From: Anaerolineae bacterium
Lineage (GTDB): Bacteria > Chloroflexota > Anaerolineae > J102
Assembly: GCA_027036755.1 (NCBI GenBank)
Contig: JALWDV010000116.1
Location: forward strand, 1 to 5,161
DNA: 5,161 nucleotides
Direction: 5' to 3'
The notes beneath the pieces are model-generated. The model ran no database searches, had not been told where the DNA came from, and worked only from the letters and a program-made list of their open reading frames with translations. Positions 1-4,420 of the stretch are shown here, piece after piece. Positions within the stretch are counted from its first letter, which is position 1, and the number at the start of each line of letters is the position of its first letter. The position numbers and the translations under genes are program-made.

Positions 1-5
1 GTCCC

Positions 6-58
6 CCGGCTAGAAACAGCGCCCCTGCGGGGCTAGCCGGATTTATCCGGCGCTGTTT
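6..58. repeat. Nested palindrome cluster with competing hairpins
   Basis: Several inverted repeats share these bases. GCCCC/GGGGC pairs across a 3-base loop (21-25 with 29-33). GCCGGAT/ATCCGGC pairs across 2 bases (36-42 with 45-51). An outer arm AAACAGCGC (14-22) is perfectly complementary to GCGCTGTTT (50-58), so the two small hairpins can sit inside a three-way junction. As an alternative, CCGGCTAG (6-13) pairs with CTAGCCGG (33-40). Weaker pairing continues outward (CTA 10-12 with TAG 61-63, GTC 1-3 with GAC 70-72). The element may be cut by the window edge. All pairings are read directly from the sequence. That it is a dispersed genomic repeat rather than an RNA gene is inference; three tightly packed palindromes separated by CTA-type linkers look like short interspersed palindromic elements. 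No tRNA, riboswitch or CRISPR features are visible. Confidence 0.6.
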
Positions 59-62
59 TGTA

Positions 63-85
63 GCCCGGCGACTTCATCGCCGGGC
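63..85. repeat. Perfect 9-bp GC-rich hairpin
   Basis: GCCCGGCGA (63-71) is the exact reverse complement of TCGCCGGGC (77-85), with a 5-base loop CTTCA. It sits only 4 bases beyond the outer arm of the preceding palindrome cluster and is probably the third unit of the same element. Neither side carries a T-run, so it is not a classical intrinsic terminator. Its distance from the minus-strand operon end (251) also argues against a terminator for that operon. Bases 86-170, between this hairpin and the next, hold no gene I can support; the only structure there is a weak hairpin around 131-147 (AACC with GGTT). Confidence 0.6.
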
Positions 86-170
86 GGACGTGGCAAACGC
101 TTCCAACCGAAATGGGACGCACCCAAAACCAACCTTCGTGAAGGGTTATAAAGTGGAGCCAAGTCCAGCG

Positions 171-231
171 GCCAAGGCTGCAAAACTGACCAACGCCGTT
201 TTGAACGTTGGCTCAGCAGGCCCGCCTTGGC
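171..231. repeat. 61-base extended imperfect inverted repeat
   Basis: Four matched arm segments lie in order on both sides of a 10-base loop (196-205): GCCAAGG (171-177) with CCTTGGC (225-231), CTGC (178-181) with GCAG (216-219), TGA (187-189) with TCA (213-215), and CCAACG (190-195) with CGTTGG (206-211). The interruptions are one symmetric 5-by-5 internal loop (AAAAC opposite GCCCG) and one bulged C at 212. The element starts 20 bases beyond the stop of the small minus-strand gene and could be the 3' structure of that transcript, for processing or stability. There is no U-tract on either strand, so simple intrinsic termination is unlikely. A small structured RNA or a mobile palindromic element is also possible. 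Confidence 0.5.
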
Positions 232-250
232 AGTTACGAATGTAGATTTT

Positions 251-466
251 TCAAAATGAAATGAACCAATTTTCGTTGCGATAGATCAGTTCTGTGCGAT
301 GGATGTCTTCGATATCGACCAGAAAGTGCAGGGCGTCGGGCGTGCGCCACTGACGGATGACGTTCTGCACCTCCAGGCGACGGGCGTCGATCCAGACGGC
401 GGTGGGGCGTTGGGGATAGCTGGCTCCGGCGTAGGCCTCGACTCGCACGGGCGTCGGCTCAGACAT
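251..466 (-). CDS. Small uncharacterised protein, coupled to ATPase gene
   Basis: A 71-residue protein with no signal peptide or membrane segment. It looks like a compact, mostly beta soluble fold: an N-terminal VEAYAG stretch (residues 8-13), a YPQRPTAVWIDARRLEV segment, a central IRQWR (about 40-44), and alternating hydrophobic strands ending in ELIYRNENWFISF. The pattern resembles small DUF6504-like proteins, but I recognise it only loosely and assign no function. I chose the ATG at 466 because it overlaps the ATPase stop by 8 bases (ATGTCTGA), which is typical of translational coupling. Starts further upstream in the same frame would lie deep inside the ATPase gene and add a low-quality 25-residue extension. 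A weak purine stretch (GGAAGGA) lies about 15 bases upstream of the start. It is the last gene of the minus-strand block and is followed by the hairpin-rich 1-250 region. Confidence 0.7.
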   Translation of the reverse strand: MSEPTPVRVEAYAGASYPQRPTAVWIDARRLEVQNVIRQWRTPDALHFLVDIEDIHRTELIYRNENWFISF

Positions 467-1613
467 GAATGCGATCCAGGTCCTTCCAACTGATGAGCTG
501 GCCATTGCTGGTTTGCAAAGAGATGTCGCCGCCATAGACAACGTAGCCTTCTTCTACGCCCGTGAACGTGCGCCACGCCCGGATGTTGTTGAAATAGCTA
601 TTCGCTGCTGTCTTGCCCGCTTTGATCTCGATAGGAATCAGCGTTTCAGCATCTGCCAACAAGCAATCGATCTCTCTGCCATTGCGCTCGCGCCAGAAAT
701 AGGGAACATCTCGCCGCCCCTGATTGCGGAAGCGTTTGATGAATTCGTTGATGACGAAATTCTCGAACAGCCCTCCTTTGAGGAAGTGCAAATCAAGTTG
801 TTGGGACGAGCGAATGCCCAGCAGTGAGCAGGCCAGACCGGTATCGTAAAAATAAAGTTTGGGAGATTTGACCAGGCGTTTGTTGAAGTTCTTGTAGTAA
901 GGCTGAAGCCGATAGAGGATGTAAGAGGCCTCCAGAACCGAAAGCCAGGCCTTGGCCGTATTGGGGCTGACGCCGGCGTCATTCGCCAGGCTGGCATAGT
1001 TGAGCAACTGCCCCACCCGCCCGGCGCACAATTGGGTGAAGCGAATGAAGGCGTTGACGTCTGTGATATTTTTGAGCAAACGCACATCCCTCTCCACATA
1101 AGTCTGGATGTAGGAGGGATAAAAATCGGTTGGATCTATCTCCTTATCATAAATTCGGGGATATTGTCCGGTGAAGATGGCCTGCTCATAGCGTTCGAAA
1201 ACATGGCCGCTGTCCCTGAGTTCCTGCAACGATAGGGGCAGCAGATGCAACACAGCGCTTCTTCCCGCCAGCGTCTGGCCGATTTTCTCCATGAGCAGGA
1301 GGTTAGAAGAGCCTGTCAGAATGAAGTGGACCTCGGGATCATTATCGACGATGGTTTGGATGTAGGAAAGCAGATCGGGCGTGCGTTGCACCTCATCCAG
1401 CACCGCGCCCTGTTTGAAATTGGATAAAAAGCCGCGGGGATCAGTGTACGCGAATTGGCGCAGATCGGGCTCTTCCAACGAAACGTAAGGGAGCTCCGGG
1501 AAGAGCGCCTTCACCAATGTTGTTTTGCCCGATTGGCGCGGGCCAGTGAGGGTGACGACCGGGAATTTCTGCGCCAGGGCGATCAGCTTCTTTGCCAGCG
1601 TGCGTTCGATCAT
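459..1613 (-). CDS. AAA family ATPase with C-terminal DUF4143 domain
   Basis: A 384-residue protein of the AAA_14/DUF4143 (COG1373) type, usual length for the family and apparently intact. Walker A is GPRQSGKTT (residues 24-32), Walker B is AVLDEVQ (70-76), a sensor-like ILTGSSN lies at 98-104, and an AGR motif at 116-118. The C-terminal half has the DUF4143 signatures YFYDTGLA (254-261), LFENFV (282-287), then E284, GREID (312-316) and EIKAGK (329-334), the order of acidic and lysine residues seen in PD-(D/E)XK-like folds. ATP binding is well supported. The cellular role of the family is not established, and nuclease activity is only an inference from the fold-like motif. The ATG at 1613 is the only ATG start in the gap after gatA; a GGAGG lies 11 bases upstream. 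It sits 79 bases downstream of gatA with its own likely promoter and is coupled to the small gene after it. Its codons are less GC-rich than those of gatCA, consistent with an accessory gene. Confidence 0.9.
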   Translation of the reverse strand: MIERTLAKKLIALAQKFPVVTLTGPRQSGKTTLVKALFPELPYVSLEEPDLRQFAYTDPRGFLSNFKQGAVLDEVQRTPDLLSYIQTIVDNDPEVHFILTGSSNLLLMEKIGQTLAGRSAVLHLLPLSLQELRDSGHVFERYEQAIFTGQYPRIYDKEIDPTDFYPSYIQTYVERDVRLLKNITDVNAFIRFTQLCAGRVGQLLNYASLANDAGVSPNTAKAWLSVLEASYILYRLQPYYKNFNKRLVKSPKLYFYDTGLACSLLGIRSSQQLDLHFLKGGLFENFVINEFIKRFRNQGRRDVPYFWRERNGREIDCLLADAETLIPIEIKAGKTAANSYFNNIRAWRTFTGVEEGYVVYGGDISLQTSNGQLISWKDLDRIHV

Positions 1614-1624
1614 GACTGATGAAT

Positions 1625-1629
1625 CCTCC
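1625..1629 (-). promoter_or_regulatory. Ribosome binding site of the ATPase gene
   Basis: GGAGG on the minus strand, 11 bases before the ATG at 1613. The spacing is slightly long, but it is the only purine-rich site there, and it favours this start over in-frame GTG or TTG codons further upstream, which overlap the predicted promoter. Confidence 0.6.
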
Positions 1630-1636
1630 GCGGACA

Positions 1637-1665
1637 AGATTAACACATTTGCGGCAAATCTGCAA
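1637..1665 (-). promoter_or_regulatory. Likely ATPase promoter with palindrome in the spacer
   Basis: On the minus strand, TTGCAG (1660-1665) and TAATCT (1637-1642) are separated by exactly 17 bases, and the -10 is preceded by TG plus one base (extended -10). Both hexamers are only partial consensus matches. The spacer contains a perfect palindrome with one central base, ATTTGC-G-GCAAAT (1647-1659), placed where a bound dimer would cover the promoter. This suggests the ATPase gene is transcribed separately from gatCA and may be repressed. That is inference, since no regulator is identified. Confidence 0.4.
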
Positions 1666-1681
1666 TTGGATTGCGGATTTG
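1655..1681 (-). repeat. Stem-loop after gatA, made of 7-base repeat units
   Basis: CAAATCTGCAAT (1655-1666) faces ATTGCGGATTTG (1670-1681) across the loop TGG: a 12-base stem with a single mismatch, which would be a G-U wobble in RNA of the plus strand. It begins 11 bases past the gatA stop, so it could form at the 3' end of the gatCA message. No T-run follows on the minus strand, so it is not a standard terminator. The stretch can also be cut into 7-base units (GCAAATC, TGCAATT, GGATTGC, GGATTTG) that resemble the repeats upstream of gatC. The 13-mer GGATTGCGGATTT occurs in both places (1668-1680 and 3471-3483). Confidence 0.5.
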
Positions 1682-1692
1682 TCACAAAGCAA

Positions 1693-3132
1693 TCATTCTC
1701 CGTGCATTTCAAAGGCCCGGCCAATGCGGAAGAGGGTGGCTTCATCCAAAGGACGCCCGATGAACTGCACGCCCACCGGCAACTTCGCGCCATCTTCCTC
1801 CACGAAGCCCGCGGGCAGGGCCAACGCGGGCACGCCCGCCAGGGCCGAGGGCAGGGTGAGCACATCCAGCAGATAGAGGGCGACGGGGTCGGTGGGGGCT
1901 TCGCCGATGCGGTAGGGCGGGATGGGAGCCACCGGCGCCACGAGCGCGTCATACTGCTCGAAAACCGCGTCGAAATCAGCCCGGATCAGGGTGCGCACTT
2001 TCTGCGCTTTCAGGTAGTAGGCGTCGTAGTAGCCGGCAGAGAGGGCATAAGTTCCCAGCAGGATGCGGCGCTTGACCTCGGGCCCGAAGCCCCGCCCCCG
2101 GGTGCGCTTGTAGTTTTCCTGCAAGTCGGGCGCCTGGGCGCTGTATCCGTAGCGCACGCCATCGTAGCGGGAGAGATTGGCGCTGGCCTCGGCCGTGGCG
2201 ATGAGGTAGTACACGGGCATGCCGTAATCGGTGTGGGGCAGGGAGACTTCCTCGACGATGGCTCCCAGATCGCGCAGCCGGGCCACGGCCTCGCGGGTGG
2301 CCTTTTCCACGCCCGGGTGCATCCCCTCGGTGAAGTATTCCCGCGGCAGGCCAAAGCGCATCCCCCTGACGCCGCCATCGAGCATGTCAGCGTAGTGGGG
2401 AACGGCATCGGGGAAGGTGGTGCTGTCTTTGGGATCATGCCCGGCGATGGCTTCCAGCAGGAGGGCGCTATCGCGCACGTCCCGGGTCATCGGGCCCACC
2501 TGATCCAACGAGGAGGCGAAGGCGATGACGCCGTAGCGGGAGACGCGACCGTAGGTGGGGCGCAGGCCCACGGTGTTCGTCCAAGACGCGGGCTGGCGCA
2601 CGCTGCCGCCGGTATCCGTGCCCAATGCGGCCACGGCCTCGCCCGCGGCCACGGCTGCGGCCGGACCGCCGCTGCTGCCGCCGGGCACCCGATCCAATGC
2701 CCAGGGATTGTGGGTGACGCCATAGGCCGAGTTTTCGGTGCTCCAGCCCATGGCGAACTCGTCGGTGTTGAGTTTGCCCAGGAACACCGCGCCCTGCTCT
2801 CGCAGCTTGCGAATGACCGTGGCCTCGTAGGGCGGCATGAAGCCTTCCAGAATGCGGGAGCCGGCCGTGGCGGGCATACCCTGCACGTTGATGATGTCCT
2901 TGACGCCCAGCGGCACGCCCAGCAGCGGCGTATCCTGGCCCGCGGCCATGCGTTCGTCCGCCAACCGGGCCTGAGCCAGGGCCTGGGCTTCGGCCACGTG
3001 CAGATAAGCGTGGATGTCGGACTCCATCTGGGCGATGCGCTCCAGATAGGCCTCGGTGAGCTCGACCGAGGTCATTGCGCCCGAGCGCAAGAGCCGCCGG
3101 GCCTCGTGGATGGTCTGGGGTAGGTGGCTCAT
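1693..3132 (-). CDS. gatA: Glutamyl-/aspartyl-tRNA amidotransferase subunit A
   Basis: The glutaminase subunit of GatCAB, a cytoplasmic enzyme that converts Glu-tRNA(Gln) and/or Asp-tRNA(Asn) to the amidated forms. GatA releases ammonia from glutamine and passes it to GatB. The 479 residues match the family length. The amidase-signature Ser-cisSer-Lys triad is complete: K78 in GVPLGVKD, S153 in GGSSGG (151-156), and nucleophile S177 in GTDTGGSVRQPA (171-182). The following PTYGRVSRYG (192-201) and ASSLDQVGPMTRDV (206-219) are characteristic of GatA rather than other amidases. The start overlaps the gatC stop as ATGA, and GGAGGG lies about 6 bases upstream inside gatC, so translation is coupled. 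Mild oddities are P157 after GGSSGG, and SWTNTVG (183-189) where many GatA have a cysteine-containing ALCGVVG-like segment. gatB is not nearby. Confidence 0.97.
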   Translation of the reverse strand: MSHLPQTIHEARRLLRSGAMTSVELTEAYLERIAQMESDIHAYLHVAEAQALAQARLADERMAAGQDTPLLGVPLGVKDIINVQGMPATAGSRILEGFMPPYEATVIRKLREQGAVFLGKLNTDEFAMGWSTENSAYGVTHNPWALDRVPGGSSGGPAAAVAAGEAVAALGTDTGGSVRQPASWTNTVGLRPTYGRVSRYGVIAFASSLDQVGPMTRDVRDSALLLEAIAGHDPKDSTTFPDAVPHYADMLDGGVRGMRFGLPREYFTEGMHPGVEKATREAVARLRDLGAIVEEVSLPHTDYGMPVYYLIATAEASANLSRYDGVRYGYSAQAPDLQENYKRTRGRGFGPEVKRRILLGTYALSAGYYDAYYLKAQKVRTLIRADFDAVFEQYDALVAPVAPIPPYRIGEAPTDPVALYLLDVLTLPSALAGVPALALPAGFVEEDGAKLPVGVQFIGRPLDEATLFRIGRAFEMHGE

Positions 3133-3428
3133 TGACTGCCCTCCAGCACGGCGTGGACTTTGAAATAGCCTTTGTCGCTTTCGGGTGCGTTGGCCAGGGC
3201 GTCCTCGGGCTCCAGGCCCGGGCGGGCCTCGTCCGGGCGCATCACGTTGCGCAGGGGCAGCACCGACGCGGTAGGGGGGATGTGGTCGGTGTCCACGTCC
3301 TGCAATTGCTGGGCGTAATCGAGGATGGCGGAGAGATCGGAGGCGTAGCGTTCGGTCTCATCTTCGCTGAGATCCAGCTTGGCCAGCTCAGCGATGTGTT
3401 GGACTTCTTCGGGCGTGAGTTTGGGCAT
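3129..3428 (-). CDS. gatC: Glutamyl-/aspartyl-tRNA amidotransferase subunit C
   Basis: A 99-residue GatC, the small subunit that wraps around and stabilises the GatA-GatB interface. Family hallmarks are the N-terminal LTPEEVQHIAELAKLDLSEDE helical segment (residues 4-24), the DLSAILDYAQQLQDVDTD helix (about 31-48), and the C-terminal LRNVMRPDEARPGL (58-71) that threads along GatA. The length is typical. The start at 3428 gives the standard MPKLTPEEV beginning. No Shine-Dalgarno is visible before it (the bases just upstream are ACCACC), which contrasts with the strong site before gatA. The 5' region consists of 7-base repeats almost up to the start codon. It is the first gene of the gatC-gatA operon and is divergent from the toxin-antitoxin pair. 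Confidence 0.95.
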   Translation of the reverse strand: MPKLTPEEVQHIAELAKLDLSEDETERYASDLSAILDYAQQLQDVDTDHIPPTASVLPLRNVMRPDEARPGLEPEDALANAPESDKGYFKVHAVLEGSQ

Positions 3429-3434
3429 GGTGGT

Positions 3435-3483
3435 AAGATTTGGAATTTGGAATTTCGAAATTCGGATTTCGGATTGCGGATTT
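3435..3483. repeat. Imperfect 7-base tandem repeat, 7 units, before gatC
   Basis: Read on the plus strand in 7-base steps: AAGATTT, GGAATTT, GGAATTT, CGAAATT, CGGATTT, CGGATTG, CGGATTT. The array contains a perfect 14-base palindrome, GAATTTCGAAATTC (3450-3463). It ends 6 bases from the gatC start codon, so it forms most of the gatC leader if transcription begins further upstream. Heptamer repeats of this kind are known as length-variable intergenic sequences in several bacteria. Here they could affect gatC expression, or be neutral slippage products. Confidence 0.65.
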
Positions 3484-3519
3484 CAGGAAGGCGGGTTCGG
3501 TTGGCGCAAAATTGGTCTG

Positions 3520-3525
3520 ATTGTA
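3520..3525 (-). promoter_or_regulatory. gatC: Candidate -10 for gatC-gatA
   Basis: TACAAT on the minus strand, preceded by GATT, is the best -10 match upstream of gatC. No convincing -35 is found 16-18 bases further upstream, so the call is weak. If real, the gatC leader would be about 85 bases and would contain the whole heptamer array. The site overlaps the candidate -35 of the divergent antitoxin promoter, so the two transcription units could interfere. Confidence 0.25.
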
Positions 3526-3550
3526 AATCTGGTTGGACGCGTGGTAGAAT
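3521..3550 (+). promoter_or_regulatory. Antitoxin-toxin promoter, probably leaderless
   Basis: TTGTAA (3521-3526), an 18-base spacer, then TGG-TAGAAT: an extended -10 at 3545-3550. The antitoxin ATG begins only 6 bases after the -10, so the expected transcription start falls at or one base from the A of the ATG, and there is no ribosome binding site. This fits a leaderless message. GGTTGG occurs twice, at 3499-3504 and 3531-3536, 32 bases apart (about three helical turns); toxin-antitoxin operons are commonly autoregulated, and these could be operator half-sites, though that is speculative. Confidence 0.5.
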
Positions 3551-3556
3551 AAGTTT

Positions 3557-3814
3557 ATGAAAACCGTCGAATTGATGCTCGAACTTCCGCAGGATGTCTT
3601 TTCGGCTTTTCGACAAGAGCCCGAACAATTCCTGCATGAAATGCGATTGGCGGCCGCTGTCAAATGGTATGAGATGGAACAGATATCGCAATCCAAAGCG
3701 GCAGAAATCGCGGGCGTTTCGCGCTCAGAATTTTTGGCGGCGCTGGAACGATTTGGCGTAACGCCTTTCCAGGTGAGCGCTGAAGAGCTCGTTAGAGAAG
3801 TCGAAGATGTCTGA
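3557..3814 (+). CDS. UPF0175 family antitoxin
   Basis: An 85-residue protein of the UPF0175 family, which is typically encoded just before DUF3368 PIN toxins and is thought to be the DNA-binding antitoxin. The N-terminal VELMLELPQDVFSAF (4-18) is the usual beta strand and helix. RLAAAVKWYEMEQISQSKAAEIAGVSRSEFLAALERFGV (30-68) contains a helix-turn-helix at about residues 43-64 (SQSKAAEIAGVSRSEFLAAL). The C-terminus (AEELVREVEDV) is acidic, a part that could contact the toxin. Length is normal for the family. The start is fixed by the family N-terminus and by the -10 element 6 bases upstream. It overlaps the toxin start by 8 bases (ATGTCTGA), giving coupled translation. The pair lies between housekeeping genes and is less GC-rich than gatCA, consistent with horizontal acquisition. 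Confidence 0.85.
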   Translation: MKTVELMLELPQDVFSAFRQEPEQFLHEMRLAAAVKWYEMEQISQSKAAEIAGVSRSEFLAALERFGVTPFQVSAEELVREVEDV

Positions 3815-4298
3815 ACGTTGGGTCGTCAATGCTTCGCCGATCATTGCTTTGGCAAAAATAGACCAGCAGGATATATTGCTTGCCCTGGCTGATGAGATTG
3901 TCGCGCCGCAAGCAGTTGTAGATGAAATCAATGCCGGGCCTACAGACGACCCGGCCCGGCGTTTCCTGGCATCGTCTCCGTTGCCAGCCATCAAGGTCGC
4001 CGTCAATCCTATCATTCAGGCCTGGGATTTGGGAAGTGGCGAAACCGCAGTTTTGAGCTACGCTTTTGAGCAGAGGGACTGGAAGGCTGTTATCGATGAT
4101 GGCGCTGCTCGGCGTTGCGCCCGAGCGCTCGATATTCCAATGATTGGGACATTGGGCGTTATCCTGAAAGCCTGGAAAGCGCAGCTTTTTCCTGAAGCCG
4201 CCCCCTTGCTGAAGGCGTTGCGAGATCAAGGTTTTCGCTTGGATGATCAAGTTATCCGCCAGGCGCTGAAGAAAGTGACTGGCGAAGATTGGCCATAG
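3807..4298 (+). CDS. DUF3368 PIN-domain toxin (putative ribonuclease)
   Basis: A 163-residue PIN-domain protein of the DUF3368 type, predicted to be a metal-dependent RNase toxin restrained by the preceding UPF0175 protein. PIN landmarks appear in order: VVNASPIIALAKI (6-18), APQAVVDEI with E40, GSGETAVLSYA with E79 (76-86), and VIDDGAARRCA with D97/D98 (95-105), followed by the family-typical IGTLGVILKAW. The first acidic position of the classical PIN site is Asn8 rather than Asp. VVNASP is, to my knowledge, common in this subfamily, but it leaves the activity uncertain. Length is normal and there is no sign of decay. The start overlaps the antitoxin stop by 8 bases; a weak GAGAAG lies upstream within the antitoxin gene. 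A GC hairpin follows directly after the stop. It is convergent with the NUDIX gene. Confidence 0.87.
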   Translation: MSERWVVNASPIIALAKIDQQDILLALADEIVAPQAVVDEINAGPTDDPARRFLASSPLPAIKVAVNPIIQAWDLGSGETAVLSYAFEQRDWKAVIDDGAARRCARALDIPMIGTLGVILKAWKAQLFPEAAPLLKALRDQGFRLDDQVIRQALKKVTGEDWP

Positions 4299-4299
4299 C

Positions 4300-4319
4300 A
4301 GTCGCCGTGTGCGGCGGCT
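4300..4319 (+). terminator. Hairpin directly after the toxin stop
   Basis: AGTCGCCG (4300-4307), loop TGTG, CGGCGGCT (4312-4319): an 8-base stem with one G-U pair, starting 2 bases after the toxin stop codon. No T-run follows within the next 10 bases, so it may slow or protect the 3' end rather than act as an efficient intrinsic terminator. Confidence 0.35.
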
Positions 4320-4341
4320 TGCGATACGAATGAAAATCTTA

Positions 4342-4399
4342 CGCCAAGGTGCAAAAATCGCCAGGGATTTTTTGCTTCTTTTCCCTTTGCACCTTGGCG
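4342..4399. terminator. Long inverted repeat between convergent genes
   Basis: CGCCAAGGTGCAAA (4342-4355) and TTTGCACCTTGGCG (4386-4399) are perfectly complementary 14-base arms with a 30-base loop. A competing hairpin uses GCAAAAATC (4351-4359) with GATTTTTTGC (4366-4375). On the minus strand the right arm is followed within five bases by ATTTT, so this could terminate the NUDIX transcript; termination of the toxin transcript is less clear. The right arm continues into 8-base imperfect units TTTGCACC, TTGGCGGC, TTTGCGTG (4386-4409), suggesting the structure derives from a repeat family rather than being a simple terminator. Confidence 0.5.
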
Positions 4400-4420
4400 G
4401 CTTTGCGTGAGATATGGTTC

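Noticed and set aside
1..85. CRISPR array, tRNA or integron attC site
   Set aside because: The palindromes are not equal repeats with spacers. There is no acceptor stem, anticodon arm or CCA pattern, and the attC core pair (RYYYAAC with GTTRRRY) is not present around the hairpins.
299..827. Plus-strand open frames opposite the small gene and the ATPase 3' end
   Set aside because: They are antisense to coding sequence on the minus strand and show no family features or ribosome binding sites.
1655..1681. Intrinsic terminator of gatCA
   Set aside because: The stem is good, but no T-run follows on the minus strand, so I list it as a stem-loop repeat only.
1614..1952. N-terminal extension or fusion of the ATPase
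   Set aside because: The frame stays open upstream, but the extension overlaps the gatA 3' end in another frame and is Pro/Trp/Cys-rich noise. The family N-terminus, ribosome binding site and promoter all place the start at 1613.
1525..3123. Long plus-strand open frame of 532 codons opposite gatA
   Set aside because: It is the mirror of GC-rich gatA codons. The translation is a Gly/His/Arg/Ala-rich, low-complexity product with no recognisable domain, and the opposite strand encodes an unmistakable GatA.
251..4298. A multi-gene defence island
   Set aside because: One DUF4143 ATPase and one toxin-antitoxin pair separated by housekeeping gatCA do not make a recognised defence system, and no nuclease-helicase, methylase or cyclase partner is present.
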